A DNA stretch of 64,000 bases from Sphingosinicellaceae bacterium (GTDB lineage: Bacteria > Pseudomonadota > Alphaproteobacteria > Sphingomonadales > Sphingomonadaceae). Under the pieces are notes generated by a model. That model was not told the DNA's origin, did not search any database, and saw nothing but the letters and a program-made list of their open reading frames with translations. Position 1 is the stretch's first letter. Each line of letters opens with the position of its first letter. The stretch spans positions 1,193,001-1,257,000 of the forward strand of contig CP079108.1 in the NCBI GenBank assembly GCA_019285715.1, in the 5' to 3' direction. The position numbers and the translations under genes were made by a program. Below, one piece after another: positions 25,751 to 36,038 of this stretch.

Positions 25751-26914
25751 TTAAAGCTCGCTCATCACCATCTTGCCGCCCTTGACTGCAAAACCGAGCC
25801 GCCCGTCGATCAGCGCCAGCGCATCCTTGCCGAACACGTCGAGCCGCCACCCCGTCAGCACCGGCAACCCTTCGCGGACACCGCCGGCGATCGCGTCGAG
25901 CTCGTCGCCGCGCGCGATCAGCTTGGGGGCGACATTTGCTTCCTTGGCACGGACCTTGAGCAGCAGCTTGAGCAGGTCGGCAATCAGCGCGCCCTCGTTG
26001 GTCAGGCCGGGGCGAGCGACTTCGCGGGCCGGCATCTCGGCGGCGGGGAGCGGCTGGGCGGTCTCGATCGCGGTCATCAGGCGGCGGCCGATGTCGTTCG
26101 AGGCCCAGTTCGCCGAAAGGCCGCGGACCTTGCCGAGGTCCTGCTGGGTGCGTGGCGGCGAGCCGGCGAGGTCGCCGAGCGTCTCATCCTTGACGATGCG
26201 ACCGCGCGGCACGTCCTTGCCCCGCGCCTCGTGCTCGCGCCATGCCGCCAGCGCCTTGAGGCGGCCCAGCACCTCCGGTTTGCGGTTCGGCAGGCGGAGC
26301 CGCAGCCACGCCTGGTCGGGGTCCTGCGCATAGGTCGCGGGGTCGCCGGCGCGCGCCATCTCCTCGTCGAGCCAGACGCCGCGCCCGGTCGAGCGCAACT
26401 TGTCGAGCATCATTGGGAACAGCGTCGCGAGATGCGTCACGTCGCCGATCGCGTAGTCGAGCTGCGTCGTCGACAGCGGCCGCCGCGCCCAGTCGGTAAA
26501 GCGCGCGCCCTTGTCGATGGCGACGTTCAAGTAGGATTGGACGAGGTTGGTGTAACTGACCTGCTCGCCCTGCCCGAGCGCCATCGCGGCGATCTGCGTG
26601 TCGAACAGCGGGTAGGGGGTCTTGCCGGTCAAATTATAGACGATCTCGAGGTCCTGCCCGCCGGCGTGGAAGACCTTCAGCACGTCATGGTTCTCGACCA
26701 TCAGGTCGAGCAGCGGCTTGAGGTCCATGCCGGGCGCCTTGGGGTCGACCGCGGCGGCCTCGTCGTTGCCGGCGATCTGCACCAGGCACAGGTCGGGGTA
26801 GAAGGTGTTCTCGCGCATGAACTCGGTGTCGATGGTGACGAAGTCGGCCGTGGCGAGGCGGGTGCAAAGTGCGGCGAGGGTGGCGGTGTCGCTGATCAGC
26901 GGGTGGATGTGCAT
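25751..26914 (-). CDS. rnd: ribonuclease D
   Basis: 387-residue 3'-5' exoribonuclease for tRNA and other small RNA 3' trimming. The DEDDy exonuclease domain spans about 1-170: ADFVTIDTEFMRENTFYPDL (DxE), VFHAGGQDLEIVYNLTGKTP, FDTQIAAMALG, and LDYAIGDVTHLATLF with the Tyr/Asp pair. An HRDC domain follows (about 205-290). It is convergent with ppx, with only 9 nt between the stop codons. Downstream of its start lies a CATCCCGG hairpin. Confidence 0.93.
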   Translation of the reverse strand: MHIHPLISDTATLAALCTRLATADFVTIDTEFMRENTFYPDLCLVQIAGNDEAAAVDPKAPGMDLKPLLDLMVENHDVLKVFHAGGQDLEIVYNLTGKTPYPLFDTQIAAMALGQGEQVSYTNLVQSYLNVAIDKGARFTDWARRPLSTTQLDYAIGDVTHLATLFPMMLDKLRSTGRGVWLDEEMARAGDPATYAQDPDQAWLRLRLPNRKPEVLGRLKALAAWREHEARGKDVPRGRIVKDETLGDLAGSPPRTQQDLGKVRGLSANWASNDIGRRLMTAIETAQPLPAAEMPAREVARPGLTNEGALIADLLKLLLKVRAKEANVAPKLIARGDELDAIAGGVREGLPVLTGWRLDVFGKDALALIDGRLGFAVKGGKMVMSEL

Positions 26915-26981
26915 GGCGCCTCATACCGAACGCTGTGGGCATCGGCTAGAGCGCGGGGGCGGGCGGCGTATCAATCAAGCT

Positions 26982-27009
26982 CGTCATCCCGGCGTGCACC
27001 GGGATGACG
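26982..27009. repeat. short CATCCCGG-type hairpin
   Basis: CGTCATCCCGG, a 6-nt loop, then CCGGGATGACG: a perfect 11-bp stem. It belongs to the same sequence family as the larger repeat near 18.9 kb and sits just after the stop of the esterase gene (minus strand), where it could end that transcript. Confidence 0.75.
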
Positions 27010-27023
27010 CGCGTGGGGCCGCC

Positions 27024-27845
27024 TCAGCTCTTGATGAACTCGAGCAGGTCCGCGTTGAACTTCTCGGTATGCGTCGCCATCAGGCCGTGCGGCGCGCCCG
27101 GATAGACCTTGAGCGTCGCGTGCGGCGCAAGCTTGGCGGACTTGAGCGCGGCGTCGGCGATCGGCACGATCTGGTCGTCGTCGCCGTGGACGATGAGCAG
27201 CGGGATATCGATCTTCTTGAGGTCCTCGGTGAAGTCGGTTTCCGAGAACGCCTTGATGCAGTCGTAGTGCGACTTCAAATCGCCCATCATGCCCTGCCGC
27301 CACCAGTTGAGGCGCAGCCCCTCCGACACCGTCGCGCCGGGGCGGTTCATCCCGTAGAATGGCATCGGAATGTCGAGATACAGCTGCGAGCGGTTGGCCA
27401 GGATGTCCTTCCGGAAGCCGTCGAACACCGACATCGGCGTGCCTTCGGGGTTGGTCTCGCTCTGCACCATGATCGGCGGCACGGCGTCGAGCAACACTGC
27501 CTTTTTGACGCGCGAAGTGCCGTGGCGGCCGAGGTAGCGCGCGACTTCGCCGCCGCCGGTCGAGTGGCCGACCATGACGATGTCCTTCAGGTCGAGCGCG
27601 TCGAACAGCGTCGCGACGTCGTCGGCGTAGGTGTCCATCTCATTGTGGTCCCACGTCGCGTCGGAGCGTCCGTGGCCGCGGCGGTCGTGGGCGACGACGC
27701 GGTAGCCGTTCATGCCGAGGAAGACGATCTGGCGCTCCCAGTCGTCGCTGCTCAGCGGCCAGCCGTGCGAGAAAGTAACCACCGGACCTGTGCCGATGTC
27801 CTTGTAGAAGATTCGGGTGCCGTCGTTGGCGCTGACGAAGGGCAT
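27024..27845 (-). CDS. alpha/beta hydrolase, haloperoxidase/arylesterase type
   Basis: 273-residue cofactor-free hydrolase (esterase or non-haem chloroperoxidase family). The start [18 protein letters not shown] fits the family; codons upstream are not conserved in type. The triad is visible: nucleophile in [19 protein letters not shown] (about 95), acid in [16 protein letters not shown] (about 218), and His in [12 protein letters not shown] (about 250). The cap region and the oxyanion [11 protein letters not shown] are typical. It is a single gene, divergent from aspS. The substrate is unknown. Confidence 0.9.
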   Translation of the reverse strand: MPFVSANDGTRIFYKDIGTGPVVTFSHGWPLSSDDWERQIVFLGMNGYRVVAHDRRGHGRSDATWDHNEMDTYADDVATLFDALDLKDIVMVGHSTGGGEVARYLGRHGTSRVKKAVLLDAVPPIMVQSETNPEGTPMSVFDGFRKDILANRSQLYLDIPMPFYGMNRPGATVSEGLRLNWWRQGMMGDLKSHYDCIKAFSETDFTEDLKKIDIPLLIVHGDDDQIVPIADAALKSAKLAPHATLKVYPGAPHGLMATHTEKFNADLLEFIKS

Positions 27846-28013
27846 TGGGCTTCTCCTGTATCGAATGATGGAGGATTGAAACGCCTCCGTTAAGCGCTTG
27901 GCAAGTGAATTTGGTGCGACAGCGTACGCGGTCGAGAAGGCCCTTAACCTTGACAAAAGCGCCCCCGGCGTGTGTCACCCGCACCGTTCCCGGACCCAGC
28001 CAGATCGGCCCCA

Positions 28014-29798
28014 ATGCACGCATATCGCTCCCACACCTGCGCCCAGCTGCGCGGCCCCGACGCCGGTACGACCGCTCGCCTGTCGGGCTGGGTGCATAGG
28101 AAGCGGGATCACGGCGGCGTGCTGTTCGTCGACCTGCGCGACCATTATGGCCTGACCCAGGTGGTGGCCAACGTCGGCTCGCCCGCATTCGACATCCTCG
28201 ACAAGCTGCGCGTCGAGAGCGTCGTTACCGTCACCGGGCCGGTCGTGGCGCGTGACCCGGCCGCCGTGAACCCCAAGATGGCGACCGGCGAGATCGAGCT
28301 GAAGGCCGCCGAGGTCGTCGTCCAGTCCGCGGCGAACGAGCTGCCGCTGCCGGTCGCGGGCGAGGCCGAGTACCCGGAGGATATTCGCCTCAAGTACCGT
28401 TTCCTCGACCTGCGTCGCGAGCGCCTGCACAAGAACATCCTGCTGCGCTCGGGCGTCATCGCGAGCCTGCGCCGCCGGATGATCGAGCAGGGCTTCACCG
28501 AGTTCCAGACCCCGATCCTGACCGCCAGCAGCCCCGAGGGCGCGCGCGACTTCCTGGTCCCGAGCCGCGTCCACCCGGGCAAGTTCTACGCGCTCCCGCA
28601 GGCGCCGCAGATGTTCAAGCAGCTGCTGATGGTCGCCGGCTTCGACCGCTATTTCCAGATCGCGCCGTGCTTCCGCGACGAGGATGCCCGCGCCGACCGC
28701 TCCCCCGGCGAGTTCTACCAGCTCGACTTCGAAATGAGCTTCGTCACGCAGGACGATGTCTTTGCAGCGATCGAGCCGGTGCTGGCGGGCGTGTTCGACG
28801 AGTTTACCGGCTTCGTCGACGGCAAGCCCAAGGCGGTCACCAAGCCGCCGTTCCCGCGCATCGGCTATGCGGACTCGATGCTCAAGTACGGCAACGACAA
28901 GCCCGACCTCCGCAATCCGATCGAGATCGTCGATGTCAGCGAGCACTTCCGCGGCTCCGGCTTCGGGCGCTTTGCGTCCATCGTGGCGGAGGGCGGGGTC
29001 GTCCGTGCCGTCGCCGCGCCGGGCAGCGGCACCTCCAAGAGCCGCAAGTTCTTCGACGACATGAACGCCTGGGCGCAGACCGAGGGCTTTGCCGGCCTCG
29101 GCTATGCGACCCGCAAAAGCGGTGACTTTGGCGGGCCAATCGCCAGCAACCACGGCGCCGACGGCATGACCGCGCTGAGCGCGGCGCTCGGCCTCGGCCC
29201 CGACGACGGCGTGTTCTTCGCCGCCGGTCCCGCCGCGACCGCCGCCAAGCTCGCGGGCCTGGCGCGCACCCGCGTCGGCACGGAGCTCGGCATCATCGAG
29301 CAAGGCACCTACAAATTCTGCTGGATCGTCGACTTCCCGATGTTCGAATACGACGAGGACGCCAAGAAGATCGACTTCAGCCACAACCCGTTCTCGATGC
29401 CGCAGGGCGAACTGGAGGCGCTGGAGACGCAGGACCCGCTGACCATCCTCGCGTACCAGTACGACATCGTCTGCAACGGCATCGAGCTGTCGTCGGGCGC
29501 GATCCGGAACCACCGGCCCGACATCATGTACAAGGCGTTCGAGATCGCCGGCTACACCCAGGCCGACGTCGACCGCGACTTCTCGGGCATGATCAGCGCC
29601 TTCAAGTTCGGCGCGCCGCCGCACGGTGGCTCGGCGCCGGGTGTCGACCGCATCGTCATGCTGCTCGCCGACGAGCCCAACATCCGCGAGGTCGTGGTCT
29701 TCCCGATGACCCAGAAAGCCGAGGACCTGATGATGAACGCGCCGTCGTTCGCGACGCCGCGCCAGTTGAAGGAACTCAACATCAAGGTCGTCGAATAA
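28014..29798 (+). CDS. aspS: aspartyl-tRNA synthetase
   Basis: 594-residue class II synthetase of the bacterial type. It has an N-terminal OB anticodon-binding domain (about 1-105, [20 protein letters not shown]) and the catalytic core with [19 protein letters not shown] (motif 2). A GAD insertion domain lies at about 300-410, and motif 3 is [17 protein letters not shown]. The chosen ATG ([14 protein letters not shown]) is the usual start. The stop overlaps the ATG of ppk2 (TAATG). A TTGACA at 27950 could be the -35 element, but I do not see a good -10. Confidence 0.97.
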   Translation: MHAYRSHTCAQLRGPDAGTTARLSGWVHRKRDHGGVLFVDLRDHYGLTQVVANVGSPAFDILDKLRVESVVTVTGPVVARDPAAVNPKMATGEIELKAAEVVVQSAANELPLPVAGEAEYPEDIRLKYRFLDLRRERLHKNILLRSGVIASLRRRMIEQGFTEFQTPILTASSPEGARDFLVPSRVHPGKFYALPQAPQMFKQLLMVAGFDRYFQIAPCFRDEDARADRSPGEFYQLDFEMSFVTQDDVFAAIEPVLAGVFDEFTGFVDGKPKAVTKPPFPRIGYADSMLKYGNDKPDLRNPIEIVDVSEHFRGSGFGRFASIVAEGGVVRAVAAPGSGTSKSRKFFDDMNAWAQTEGFAGLGYATRKSGDFGGPIASNHGADGMTALSAALGLGPDDGVFFAAGPAATAAKLAGLARTRVGTELGIIEQGTYKFCWIVDFPMFEYDEDAKKIDFSHNPFSMPQGELEALETQDPLTILAYQYDIVCNGIELSSGAIRNHRPDIMYKAFEIAGYTQADVDRDFSGMISAFKFGAPPHGGSAPGVDRIVMLLADEPNIREVVVFPMTQKAEDLMMNAPSFATPRQLKELNIKVVE

Positions 29799-30589
29799 TG
29801 GCCAAGCTCCGCCTCAAGAACTTCGAGAACGTCCCCGAAATCTCGCATCACGACTATGACGAGCGGCTCAAGGCGCTGCAGTTCAAGCTCCAGCTGATCC
29901 AGGCGGCGTACATCACGCAAGGTTTGCGCGGCATCGTCGCGGTCGAGGGCTGGGATGCGTCGGGTAAGGGCGGCCTGATCAAGCGCCTGACCGGCGAACT
30001 CGACCCGCGCTTTACCGATGTCTGGTCGATCGGCGCACCGACCAAGGAGGAACTCGCACACCACTTCCTGTGGCGCTTCTGGAGCCGGCTGCCCGCCGCC
30101 CGCGAGATCGCCGTGTTCGACCGCACCTGGTACGGCCGCGTCCTCGTCGAGCGGGTCGACAAGCTGACCCCCAAGAAGGACTGGAAGGCCGGCTACGACA
30201 TCATCAACGCCTTCGAGGCCGAGCACGTCGCGGCAGGCACCCGCATCTGCAAATTGTTCCTCCACGTCACCCAGCCCGAGCAGGACCGCCGCCTGCGCGA
30301 GCGCCTCGAGGTCCCCTACAAGCGCTGGAAGACCGGCCCCGAGGACTATCACAACCGCGCCAACCGCGACGCCTACACCGAGGCCTACGAGGACATGTTC
30401 GACCTCACCTCGACCGACGACGCGCCGTGGCACGTCCTCGCCGCCGATGACAAGAAGACCGCGCGCATCGCGGGGATGGAGGCGGCGGTCGCGGTTCTCG
30501 GCGAGGACGTCGACCTGAGCTACCCGGACGTGTCGCCGGAGTTGCGGACGACGGCCGAGGCGGCGCTGGGGGTTACGCTGAAGTTGTAG
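29798..30589 (+). CDS. ppk2: polyphosphate kinase 2 family protein
   Basis: 263-residue PPK2 enzyme that transfers phosphate between polyphosphate and nucleotides. The Walker A loop is VEGWDASGKGGLIKRLTGEL (about 49-68), the lid and Walker B region is EIAVFDRTWYGRVLVERVD (about 104), and YKRWKTGPEDYHNRANRD follows. The length is that of single-domain PPK2. It is translationally coupled to aspS, an unusual housekeeping pairing, and ppx lies 4 kb upstream. Which nucleotide class (NDP or NMP) it uses cannot be decided by eye. Confidence 0.92.
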   Translation: MAKLRLKNFENVPEISHHDYDERLKALQFKLQLIQAAYITQGLRGIVAVEGWDASGKGGLIKRLTGELDPRFTDVWSIGAPTKEELAHHFLWRFWSRLPAAREIAVFDRTWYGRVLVERVDKLTPKKDWKAGYDIINAFEAEHVAAGTRICKLFLHVTQPEQDRRLRERLEVPYKRWKTGPEDYHNRANRDAYTEAYEDMFDLTSTDDAPWHVLAADDKKTARIAGMEAAVAVLGEDVDLSYPDVSPELRTTAEAALGVTLKL

Positions 30590-30611
30590 GGCGGTGAACG
30601 GCCAAGTACGG

Positions 30612-31769
30612 TTACTCGGAAGTCGTTTTCAGGAAAATCTCTGCAGGTGTTGGGACAAATCGGGTCACTGGTTTTGTGTTGCTGGCCAAGACATGCCCAT
30701 CCTGCCCACTGGATCGACTTACCTGACCATAGGAATTTGGCCGAAGAAACGGTCCGAATGGAATGCTTTCGCCCGTCACTGCAAGCATCAATGTTCCAGC
30801 GGGCAGGTAGGCGCTGGTGCCAGTCACGAAATAGCCAACGGGCAGTGTAACGCCGACTGCGCCACCGATGTTCTTATCTCCTGCCGCGTGTAAGGGGCCG
30901 CTGATTGGAACAACCAGCCCGTTGATACGCATCGAAACCACATGCGCCGATAATTTCCCGCGTTGTCCAAATGAGCTTTTCGATTTGACCCGATCGACTT
31001 GGCCGACCGCAGGGCTACCGCGCGGGATTACAACTTCGCCATTCAGCACCACATCATCGACGACTTCCAACTCGAATAAGTCGCCGACGTCATTAACCTT
31101 CGAACTCAGTCCCGACATCAATCTGAAATGTACGGCAGTGCCGCGGTCAAGTACCAGATCATGCGGTCCACGGTAGGCTGCTTGCTGAACGGTCGGACGC
31201 TGCTGAGCTAGTCCCGATATCTCGGTATCCGAGAATTCGCGGGCACCCACCAGCATGTCGAAGCCGGTCTCACCCTTAAGGGCGGTGTTGATCGGCAATA
31301 TAGCGCTGCTGCCGGTAATTCCGAACCCAAGCGGCAAAGATAACGTGAAAAACGCTGATATGACTGAGCCTGCCAGATTGGTGCCGCCCCGCGCGCTCTG
31401 GGCGCCAGTTATAGGAATTTGTAGACCCTCAATGGTCAAGCTGATCAAGCGGATTTCGAGTTTTCCGCGCGACCCCCAACTCCCTTTAGGCTTTGCCAGC
31501 CAAACCTCGCCCGTCGCTTGCGTACCACGCGGTATCACAATCGCCCCATTCAAGAGGACGTTCTTGCTGACGACGAGATCCACCCGATCGGCCACCTGAG
31601 CCGTTCGTGAGTTGATCGAAGAACGCGTCAGGAACTCCAGTTCGGCACCCCGCGGTAGAACGTCGCCGCCCCGCGAGTAGGATGCGATCTGAGACGGAAC
31701 TTGGGCCGAAGCAATAGAAGATGACACCAGCGCCATAGCGCAGATGCCCGCGGCCCTAAATTTGCCCAC
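30612..31769 (-). CDS. exported protein with two tandem homologous domains
   Basis: 385-residue protein with a signal peptide (about 1-22, ending ASAQ). It contains an internal duplication. Repeat 1 (about 38-135) has LPRGAELEFLTRSSINS, VLLNGAIVIPRGTQATGEV, GSWGSRGKLEIRLISLTIEG and LQIPITG. Repeat 2 (about 205-300) has LDRGTAVHFRLMSGLSSK, VVLNGEVVIPRGSPAVGQV, SSFGQRGKLSAHVVSMRING and LVVPISG. Each looks like a small all-beta domain with an IPRG turn, somewhat like TrbI/VirB10 beta segments. The function is not known. Base composition is clearly lower in G+C than the neighbours, and the gene stands alone in antisense, so acquisition by transfer is possible. The start codon is GTG. Confidence 0.75.
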   Translation of the reverse strand: MGKFRAAGICAMALVSSSIASAQVPSQIASYSRGGDVLPRGAELEFLTRSSINSRTAQVADRVDLVVSKNVLLNGAIVIPRGTQATGEVWLAKPKGSWGSRGKLEIRLISLTIEGLQIPITGAQSARGGTNLAGSVISAFFTLSLPLGFGITGSSAILPINTALKGETGFDMLVGAREFSDTEISGLAQQRPTVQQAAYRGPHDLVLDRGTAVHFRLMSGLSSKVNDVGDLFELEVVDDVVLNGEVVIPRGSPAVGQVDRVKSKSSFGQRGKLSAHVVSMRINGLVVPISGPLHAAGDKNIGGAVGVTLPVGYFVTGTSAYLPAGTLMLAVTGESIPFGPFLRPNSYGQVSRSSGQDGHVLASNTKPVTRFVPTPAEIFLKTTSE

Positions 31770-32003
31770 CGTAATCCCCAGAAATAGACGCAGCCGTAAC
31801 GACTAAACAAATCTTGAGGGCTTACAAGGCTTATCTGGATGCAACACTGCATCTGAGTTGGGCCACCAACCACCGCCACCGATTTACCGAAAAATTTTGA
31901 GAGCTGCTTGATCGCCGGCTTATGCGCCACGTTGCGTGGAGCAGATCGTATTTCCTGATATTTTTGGGCGCTTTTCAGTGCGGCGTTATCGATCGGCCCT
32001 CGC

Positions 32004-32300
32004 TCACTCCACCAGCTGGTTGAAGGCCAGGAACACCCCCGGCAGCGCCAGCGCGAGAAACACCGGCACCCGCAGGTACGCCGTCCGGAAAAACCAGCAC
32101 AACGCGGCCAACGCGGCGACCACCAGCAACAGGATGATCCCGAAGCCGGACTGCATGCCGCGCCCCGCCGCGTCCTGGGTGCCTTCGCTGGCGAAGATCA
32201 GTGTCAGCGCGCCGAGGCCGTCGAGGATGACGACCACCCAGAACAGCCCGTCCCATAGCTTGCGCCCGGTGCTTGCCGGCTCGATTTTCGCCGCCATCAT
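32004..32300 (-). CDS. small four-helix membrane protein, unknown
   Basis: 98-residue protein, almost all hydrophobic after a short polar N-terminus (MMAAKIEPASTGRKLWDG). Helices are apparent around 20-40, 48-68, 70-82 and 83-97 (VPVFLALALPGVFLAFNQLV). I do not recognise the family. It lies 59 nt downstream of the lytic transglycosylase gene on the same strand and may be co-transcribed. Confidence 0.7.
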   Translation of the reverse strand: MMAAKIEPASTGRKLWDGLFWVVVILDGLGALTLIFASEGTQDAAGRGMQSGFGIILLLVVAALAALCWFFRTAYLRVPVFLALALPGVFLAFNQLVE

Positions 32301-32359
32301 CGTGCCCCCCGACCGATCAAGGTGCCTCGATACACCTTTCGATCGTCCGCCGCACCCCC

Positions 32360-34393
32360 TCAGCCCGGCGTCGACTTGCCCAGGTACCACGAGATTCGCT
32401 TGCTCGCCGGGCTTAGCGCGGTGGTCGGGTGGAGGAGGTCGTACATCACGGCGTTCTCCAGCACGCGCTGCACGTAGGTGCGCGTCTCGAGGAAGGGGAT
32501 CGTCTCGATCCAGTCGACGACGTCGACGCCGGGCACGCGCGGGTCGCCCTGCCTGGTGACGAACTTGCGGGCGTTGCCGGGGCCGGCGTTGTAGGCGGCG
32601 ACGGCGAGCACGTAGCTGCCGCCGAAGTTGGCGCGCAGCCGCTCGAAATACGCGCCGCCGAGCGTGACGTTGTAGACCGGGTCCTCGGTCAGGCGCTCGA
32701 CGCTGAACCGCAGCCCCGCCTTGGTCGCCTGCTCGGCGGCGGTGGCGGGAACCAGCTGCATCAGGCCGCGGGCGTTGGCGGCGCTGACCGCGGCACGGTC
32801 GAACTGGCTCTCCTGCCGGGCGACGGCGTGGACCATCGTGAAGTTCGAGGCGACTTCGGGGGGCAGGGTGAGCTGGGGGTAGGCGTAGCTGAGCAGGGTC
32901 AGCTCGCCGTCGGAACGCGCCGCCTTGCCCATCAGCACGCCGAGGTCGGGGCGGCCGATCACCGCGGCGAGCTCGGCCGTCAGTTGCGCTGCCTCGCCGG
33001 TGTCGCTGCGCTCGACGAGGGCGCGCATCAGGAGCGTCTGACGGTTGCGGTCGCCGAGGTCGCCGAGCGCCTGCGTCGCGCGGACCAGCTCGTCGGTAGC
33101 GAACTTGGCGCGCGACTGGGGCAGGACGAAGGGAGCCGGGGCGGGGTTCAGCGTAACCGGTCGGTCGAGGCGCTCGCTCGCCAGCTGGCCATAGAAGTAA
33201 TCGGGGTGGCGGGCGGCAGAGTCGTAGTAGCGCTGCGCGTCGGCCTTGAGGTTGGCGGCCTCGGCGGCGCGGCCCGCCCAGTAGTCGCCGCGCGCCTGGC
33301 TGACCGGGGTCAGCGCCGCGGCACGCACCGCCGCGAAGTGGTTGAGCGCATCGGATGGCCGGTTGAGATTGCGCAGCGCGATCCACCCGGCGACCCATTC
33401 CGCATCGATGAACGCGGCGCGCTCGCCCAGCGACCGTTCGGCCAGCGGGCGTCCGAGCGGGAAGGCGGCGTGGTTGGCGGCGAGGCTGTAGGCCTGCGCG
33501 GCGTTGCCGTCGCGGAGCGTCTCGCGCGCCATCTGGACGCGCAGCTTGAGCCATGCCTCCGGGTCGACGATCAGCCCGGGCGAGTAGTTGGTCGCCGCCA
33601 TCACGCTGCGCGCGACGTCCTGCTGGTTGGTCCGCCGCAGCCAGTTGATCCGGTCGAAGGTGATGCCGGGCTCGTTGGCCAGCGCCGTGGGCAGGGCGGT
33701 GCGCAGGCTGTCGGCATTGGCACCGCCGCCCTGCAGCACGACCCGCGCCGACACCCACGCCTGCCGGTCCGGAGTGAGGCGCGCCAGCAGGCGGGTCGCG
33801 GCGCTGGTCTGCCCGCTCCACAGCAGCCGGTCGGCGCGCGACAGGTTATCGGCGGGGGTCAGCTGGCTGCCGAAGGTGGCGAGCAGCTCGGCCTCGGTCT
33901 GCGGGTCGAGGCCCGACGAATCCCACGCGTCGCGCGCCATTGCGTTCGCCTCGGGCACCTTGCGCGCGACCAACAGGGTCTCGGCGAGGCGGAACTTGGC
34001 GGCCGCGGTGACCGGGGGCAGCGCGTTGAAATACAGCGTGCGGTCGCGAAACGGCACGCTCGCGTCGATCGCCTTCTCGGCGCGGCGGCGGAGCACGCTC
34101 TCCTGCGGCCAGCCCCGGTGATAGCGCAGGAAGGCGCTGAGCTCGGCAAAGCTGGCACGGTAGTTGTCGCGCCGCAGCCGGTCCCACTGCACCACGGTAT
34201 CGAGCAGGGGATCGCTCGGCACGTTGGCGAGCGGCGCCAGGGCCAGCGTGTTGAACCGCCCACTCGCATTTTCCGCGAGACGCGCCACGTAATAAGCGCG
34301 CGTCGCCTCCGAAATCGCGGCCCCGGCGGGCGCGGCGATGGGGGCGACGAGTGCTGCGATCAGCAGGCACGGCAGTACGGCGATTGCCTTCAT
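32360..34393 (-). CDS. slt: soluble lytic murein transglycosylase (Slt70-like)
   Basis: 677-residue periplasmic enzyme that cleaves peptidoglycan glycan strands to 1,6-anhydroMurNAc products. Signal peptide about 1-25 (ending PAGAA), a long alpha-superhelical region (about 30-500), then a GEWL-fold SLT domain (about 510-650). The catalytic Glu is in HAVARQESQFDRAAVS; other features are ANARGLMQLVPATAAEQ and [15 protein letters not shown] chose the ATG at 34393 because it begins the signal peptide. It is divergent from dapA-smpB. A second, related SLT gene is at 56.9-58.8 kb. Confidence 0.92.
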   Translation of the reverse strand: MKAIAVLPCLLIAALVAPIAAPAGAAISEATRAYYVARLAENASGRFNTLALAPLANVPSDPLLDTVVQWDRLRRDNYRASFAELSAFLRYHRGWPQESVLRRRAEKAIDASVPFRDRTLYFNALPPVTAAAKFRLAETLLVARKVPEANAMARDAWDSSGLDPQTEAELLATFGSQLTPADNLSRADRLLWSGQTSAATRLLARLTPDRQAWVSARVVLQGGGANADSLRTALPTALANEPGITFDRINWLRRTNQQDVARSVMAATNYSPGLIVDPEAWLKLRVQMARETLRDGNAAQAYSLAANHAAFPLGRPLAERSLGERAAFIDAEWVAGWIALRNLNRPSDALNHFAAVRAAALTPVSQARGDYWAGRAAEAANLKADAQRYYDSAARHPDYFYGQLASERLDRPVTLNPAPAPFVLPQSRAKFATDELVRATQALGDLGDRNRQTLLMRALVERSDTGEAAQLTAELAAVIGRPDLGVLMGKAARSDGELTLLSYAYPQLTLPPEVASNFTMVHAVARQESQFDRAAVSAANARGLMQLVPATAAEQATKAGLRFSVERLTEDPVYNVTLGGAYFERLRANFGGSYVLAVAAYNAGPGNARKFVTRQGDPRVPGVDVVDWIETIPFLETRTYVQRVLENAVMYDLLHPTTALSPASKRISWYLGKSTPG

Positions 34394-34504
34394 ACGTCCT
34401 TCGACACTAGAACCGCCCGCCCACGCGCTCTCGTCTATTGACCTGAGCTCTCCGGGCCAAGGACTAATGACGGCGCGCTCCCGCGCCAGGGACAAACGAC
34501 CAAG

Positions 34505-35377
34505 ATGTTTTCAGGATCGATCCCGGCGCTGGTGACGCCCTTCAAGGACGGCGCAGTCGACGCCGAGGCTTTCCAGCGCCTCGTCGACTGGCAGATCGCC
34601 GAGGGCTCGACCGGCCTCGTGCCGTGCGGGACCACCGGCGAGTCCGCGACGCTGAGCCATGACGAGCACCACGAAGTCATCCGGCTGTGCGTCGAGGCCA
34701 CCGACGGGCGCGTGCCGGTCATCGCCGGCTGCGGCTCCAACGACACCGCGACCGCGCTCATGCACCTCGCGCGCGCCGCGAAGAATGGTGCCGACGCGGC
34801 GCTGGTGGTCTGCCCTTATTACAACAAGCCGTCGCAGGCCGGTCTGCTGGCGCACTTCCGCGCGCTCGCCGCCAGCACCGACCTACCGATCGTCATCTAC
34901 AACATCCCGGGACGCTCGATCGTCGACATGAGCGTCGAGACGATGGCCGAGCTGTCGAGCTTGCCCAACATCGTCGGGGTCAAGGATGCGACCGGCAACC
35001 TCGCGCGCGTGCCAGCGCTGCGCGCCGCCTGTGGGCTCGACTTCGTCCAGCTGTCGGGCAACGACGAACTGGCGCTCGGCTACATGGCGACTGGCGGTCA
35101 CGGCTGCATCTCGGTCACCGCCAACGTCGCGCCGCGGTTGTGTGCCGACTTCCAGGCCGCCTGTGCGGCGGGGAACTACACGGCCGCGCTGGCGCTTCAC
35201 GACCGGCTGTTCCCGCTCCACCTCGCGATGTTCACCGACGCGAGCCCGGGCCCGGCCAAGTACGCGCTGGCCAGGGCCGGCCGCCTGACCGAGGAACTCC
35301 GCCTGCCAATTCTCGCCGCCAGCCCCGCCGCCCGCGCCGCTGTCGATGCTGCGCTCGACCATGCCGGAATAAGCTGA
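34505..35377 (+). CDS. dapA: 4-hydroxy-tetrahydrodipicolinate synthase
   Basis: 290-residue class I aldolase-type enzyme condensing pyruvate with aspartate semialdehyde in lysine and DAP synthesis. Motifs are [33 protein letters not shown], the catalytic Tyr in [14 protein letters not shown] (about 134), the Schiff-base Lys in [14 protein letters not shown] (about 162), and [11 protein letters not shown]. The stop overlaps the smpB start (TGATG). Confidence 0.97.
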   Translation: MFSGSIPALVTPFKDGAVDAEAFQRLVDWQIAEGSTGLVPCGTTGESATLSHDEHHEVIRLCVEATDGRVPVIAGCGSNDTATALMHLARAAKNGADAALVVCPYYNKPSQAGLLAHFRALAASTDLPIVIYNIPGRSIVDMSVETMAELSSLPNIVGVKDATGNLARVPALRAACGLDFVQLSGNDELALGYMATGGHGCISVTANVAPRLCADFQAACAAGNYTAALALHDRLFPLHLAMFTDASPGPAKYALARAGRLTEELRLPILAASPAARAAVDAALDHAGIS

Positions 35378-35859
35378 TGCCGAGGCCCAAGGGCGAGACC
35401 GGGATCAAGATCAAGACCGTCGCCGAGAACCGGCGCGCCCGCTATGAATTCTTCATCGAGGACGTCGTCGAGGCCGGCATCGCGCTGGCCGGCACCGAGG
35501 TGAAGGGCCTGCGCTCCGGACAAGCGTCGATCGCCGAGGCCTATGCCGAGGTCAAGGACGGCCAGCTGTGGCTGGTCAACGCCAACATTCCCGAATACAA
35601 GCAGGGCAACCGCTTCAACCACGAGCCCAAGCGCCCGCGGAAGCTGCTGCTCCACGCCCGCCAGATTGAGAAATTCCACGGCCTTGTGACGCGGCAGGGC
35701 ATGACGCTGGTGCCGCTGTCGGTATACTTCAACGACCGTGGCCGCGCCAAGGTCGAGCTTGCGCTCGCGAAGGGCAAGCAGCTCCACGACAAGCGCGAGA
35801 CCGAGAAGACCCGCGACTGGAAGCGCGAGGCGGCGCGGGTCATGCGCGAGCGCGGCTAA
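35377..35859 (+). CDS. smpB: SsrA-binding protein
   Basis: 160-residue tmRNA-binding protein for trans-translation. Family features are [56 protein letters not shown], and a basic C-terminal tail ([20 protein letters not shown]) that folds in the decoding centre. It is coupled to dapA. No tmRNA gene was found in the window. Confidence 0.97.
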   Translation: MPRPKGETGIKIKTVAENRRARYEFFIEDVVEAGIALAGTEVKGLRSGQASIAEAYAEVKDGQLWLVNANIPEYKQGNRFNHEPKRPRKLLLHARQIEKFHGLVTRQGMTLVPLSVYFNDRGRAKVELALAKGKQLHDKRETEKTRDWKREAARVMRERG

Positions 35860-35870
35860 CGCGGCTGACG

Positions 35871-35892
35871 CGCCTGACGGGCTAATCAGGCG
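35871..35892 (+). terminator. hairpin after smpB
   Basis: CGCCTGA, an 8-nt loop, then TCAGGCG, 11 nt after the smpB stop. No T-run follows, which is usual in this GC-rich genome; its role as a terminator is inferred from position. Confidence 0.5.
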
Positions 35893-36038
35893 ACCATACG
35901 AACGGGCTGGCGGAGTTATCCACGGTAACCGTACAGGACCCTCTAGGGTTCGCCGCGACCGCCGTTATAGTCGGCGTACCGCAGCGGAGAACGACCACGT
36001 CGACCCAGTCTGACACGCGCTACCCAGCGCCGTTCGCG

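Noticed and set aside
27950-27978. TTGACA as a complete aspS promoter
   Set aside because: No acceptable -10 lies 16-18 nt downstream (TGTCAC is poor), so only a possible -35 is noted.
28145-29624. 549-codon minus-strand frame across aspS
   Set aside because: It is a shadow of aspS with no domain features; high GC at third positions keeps the frame open.
32429-34441. 670-codon plus-strand frame across the lytic transglycosylase gene
   Set aside because: It is an antisense shadow; the SLT domain, signal peptide and length support the minus-strand gene.
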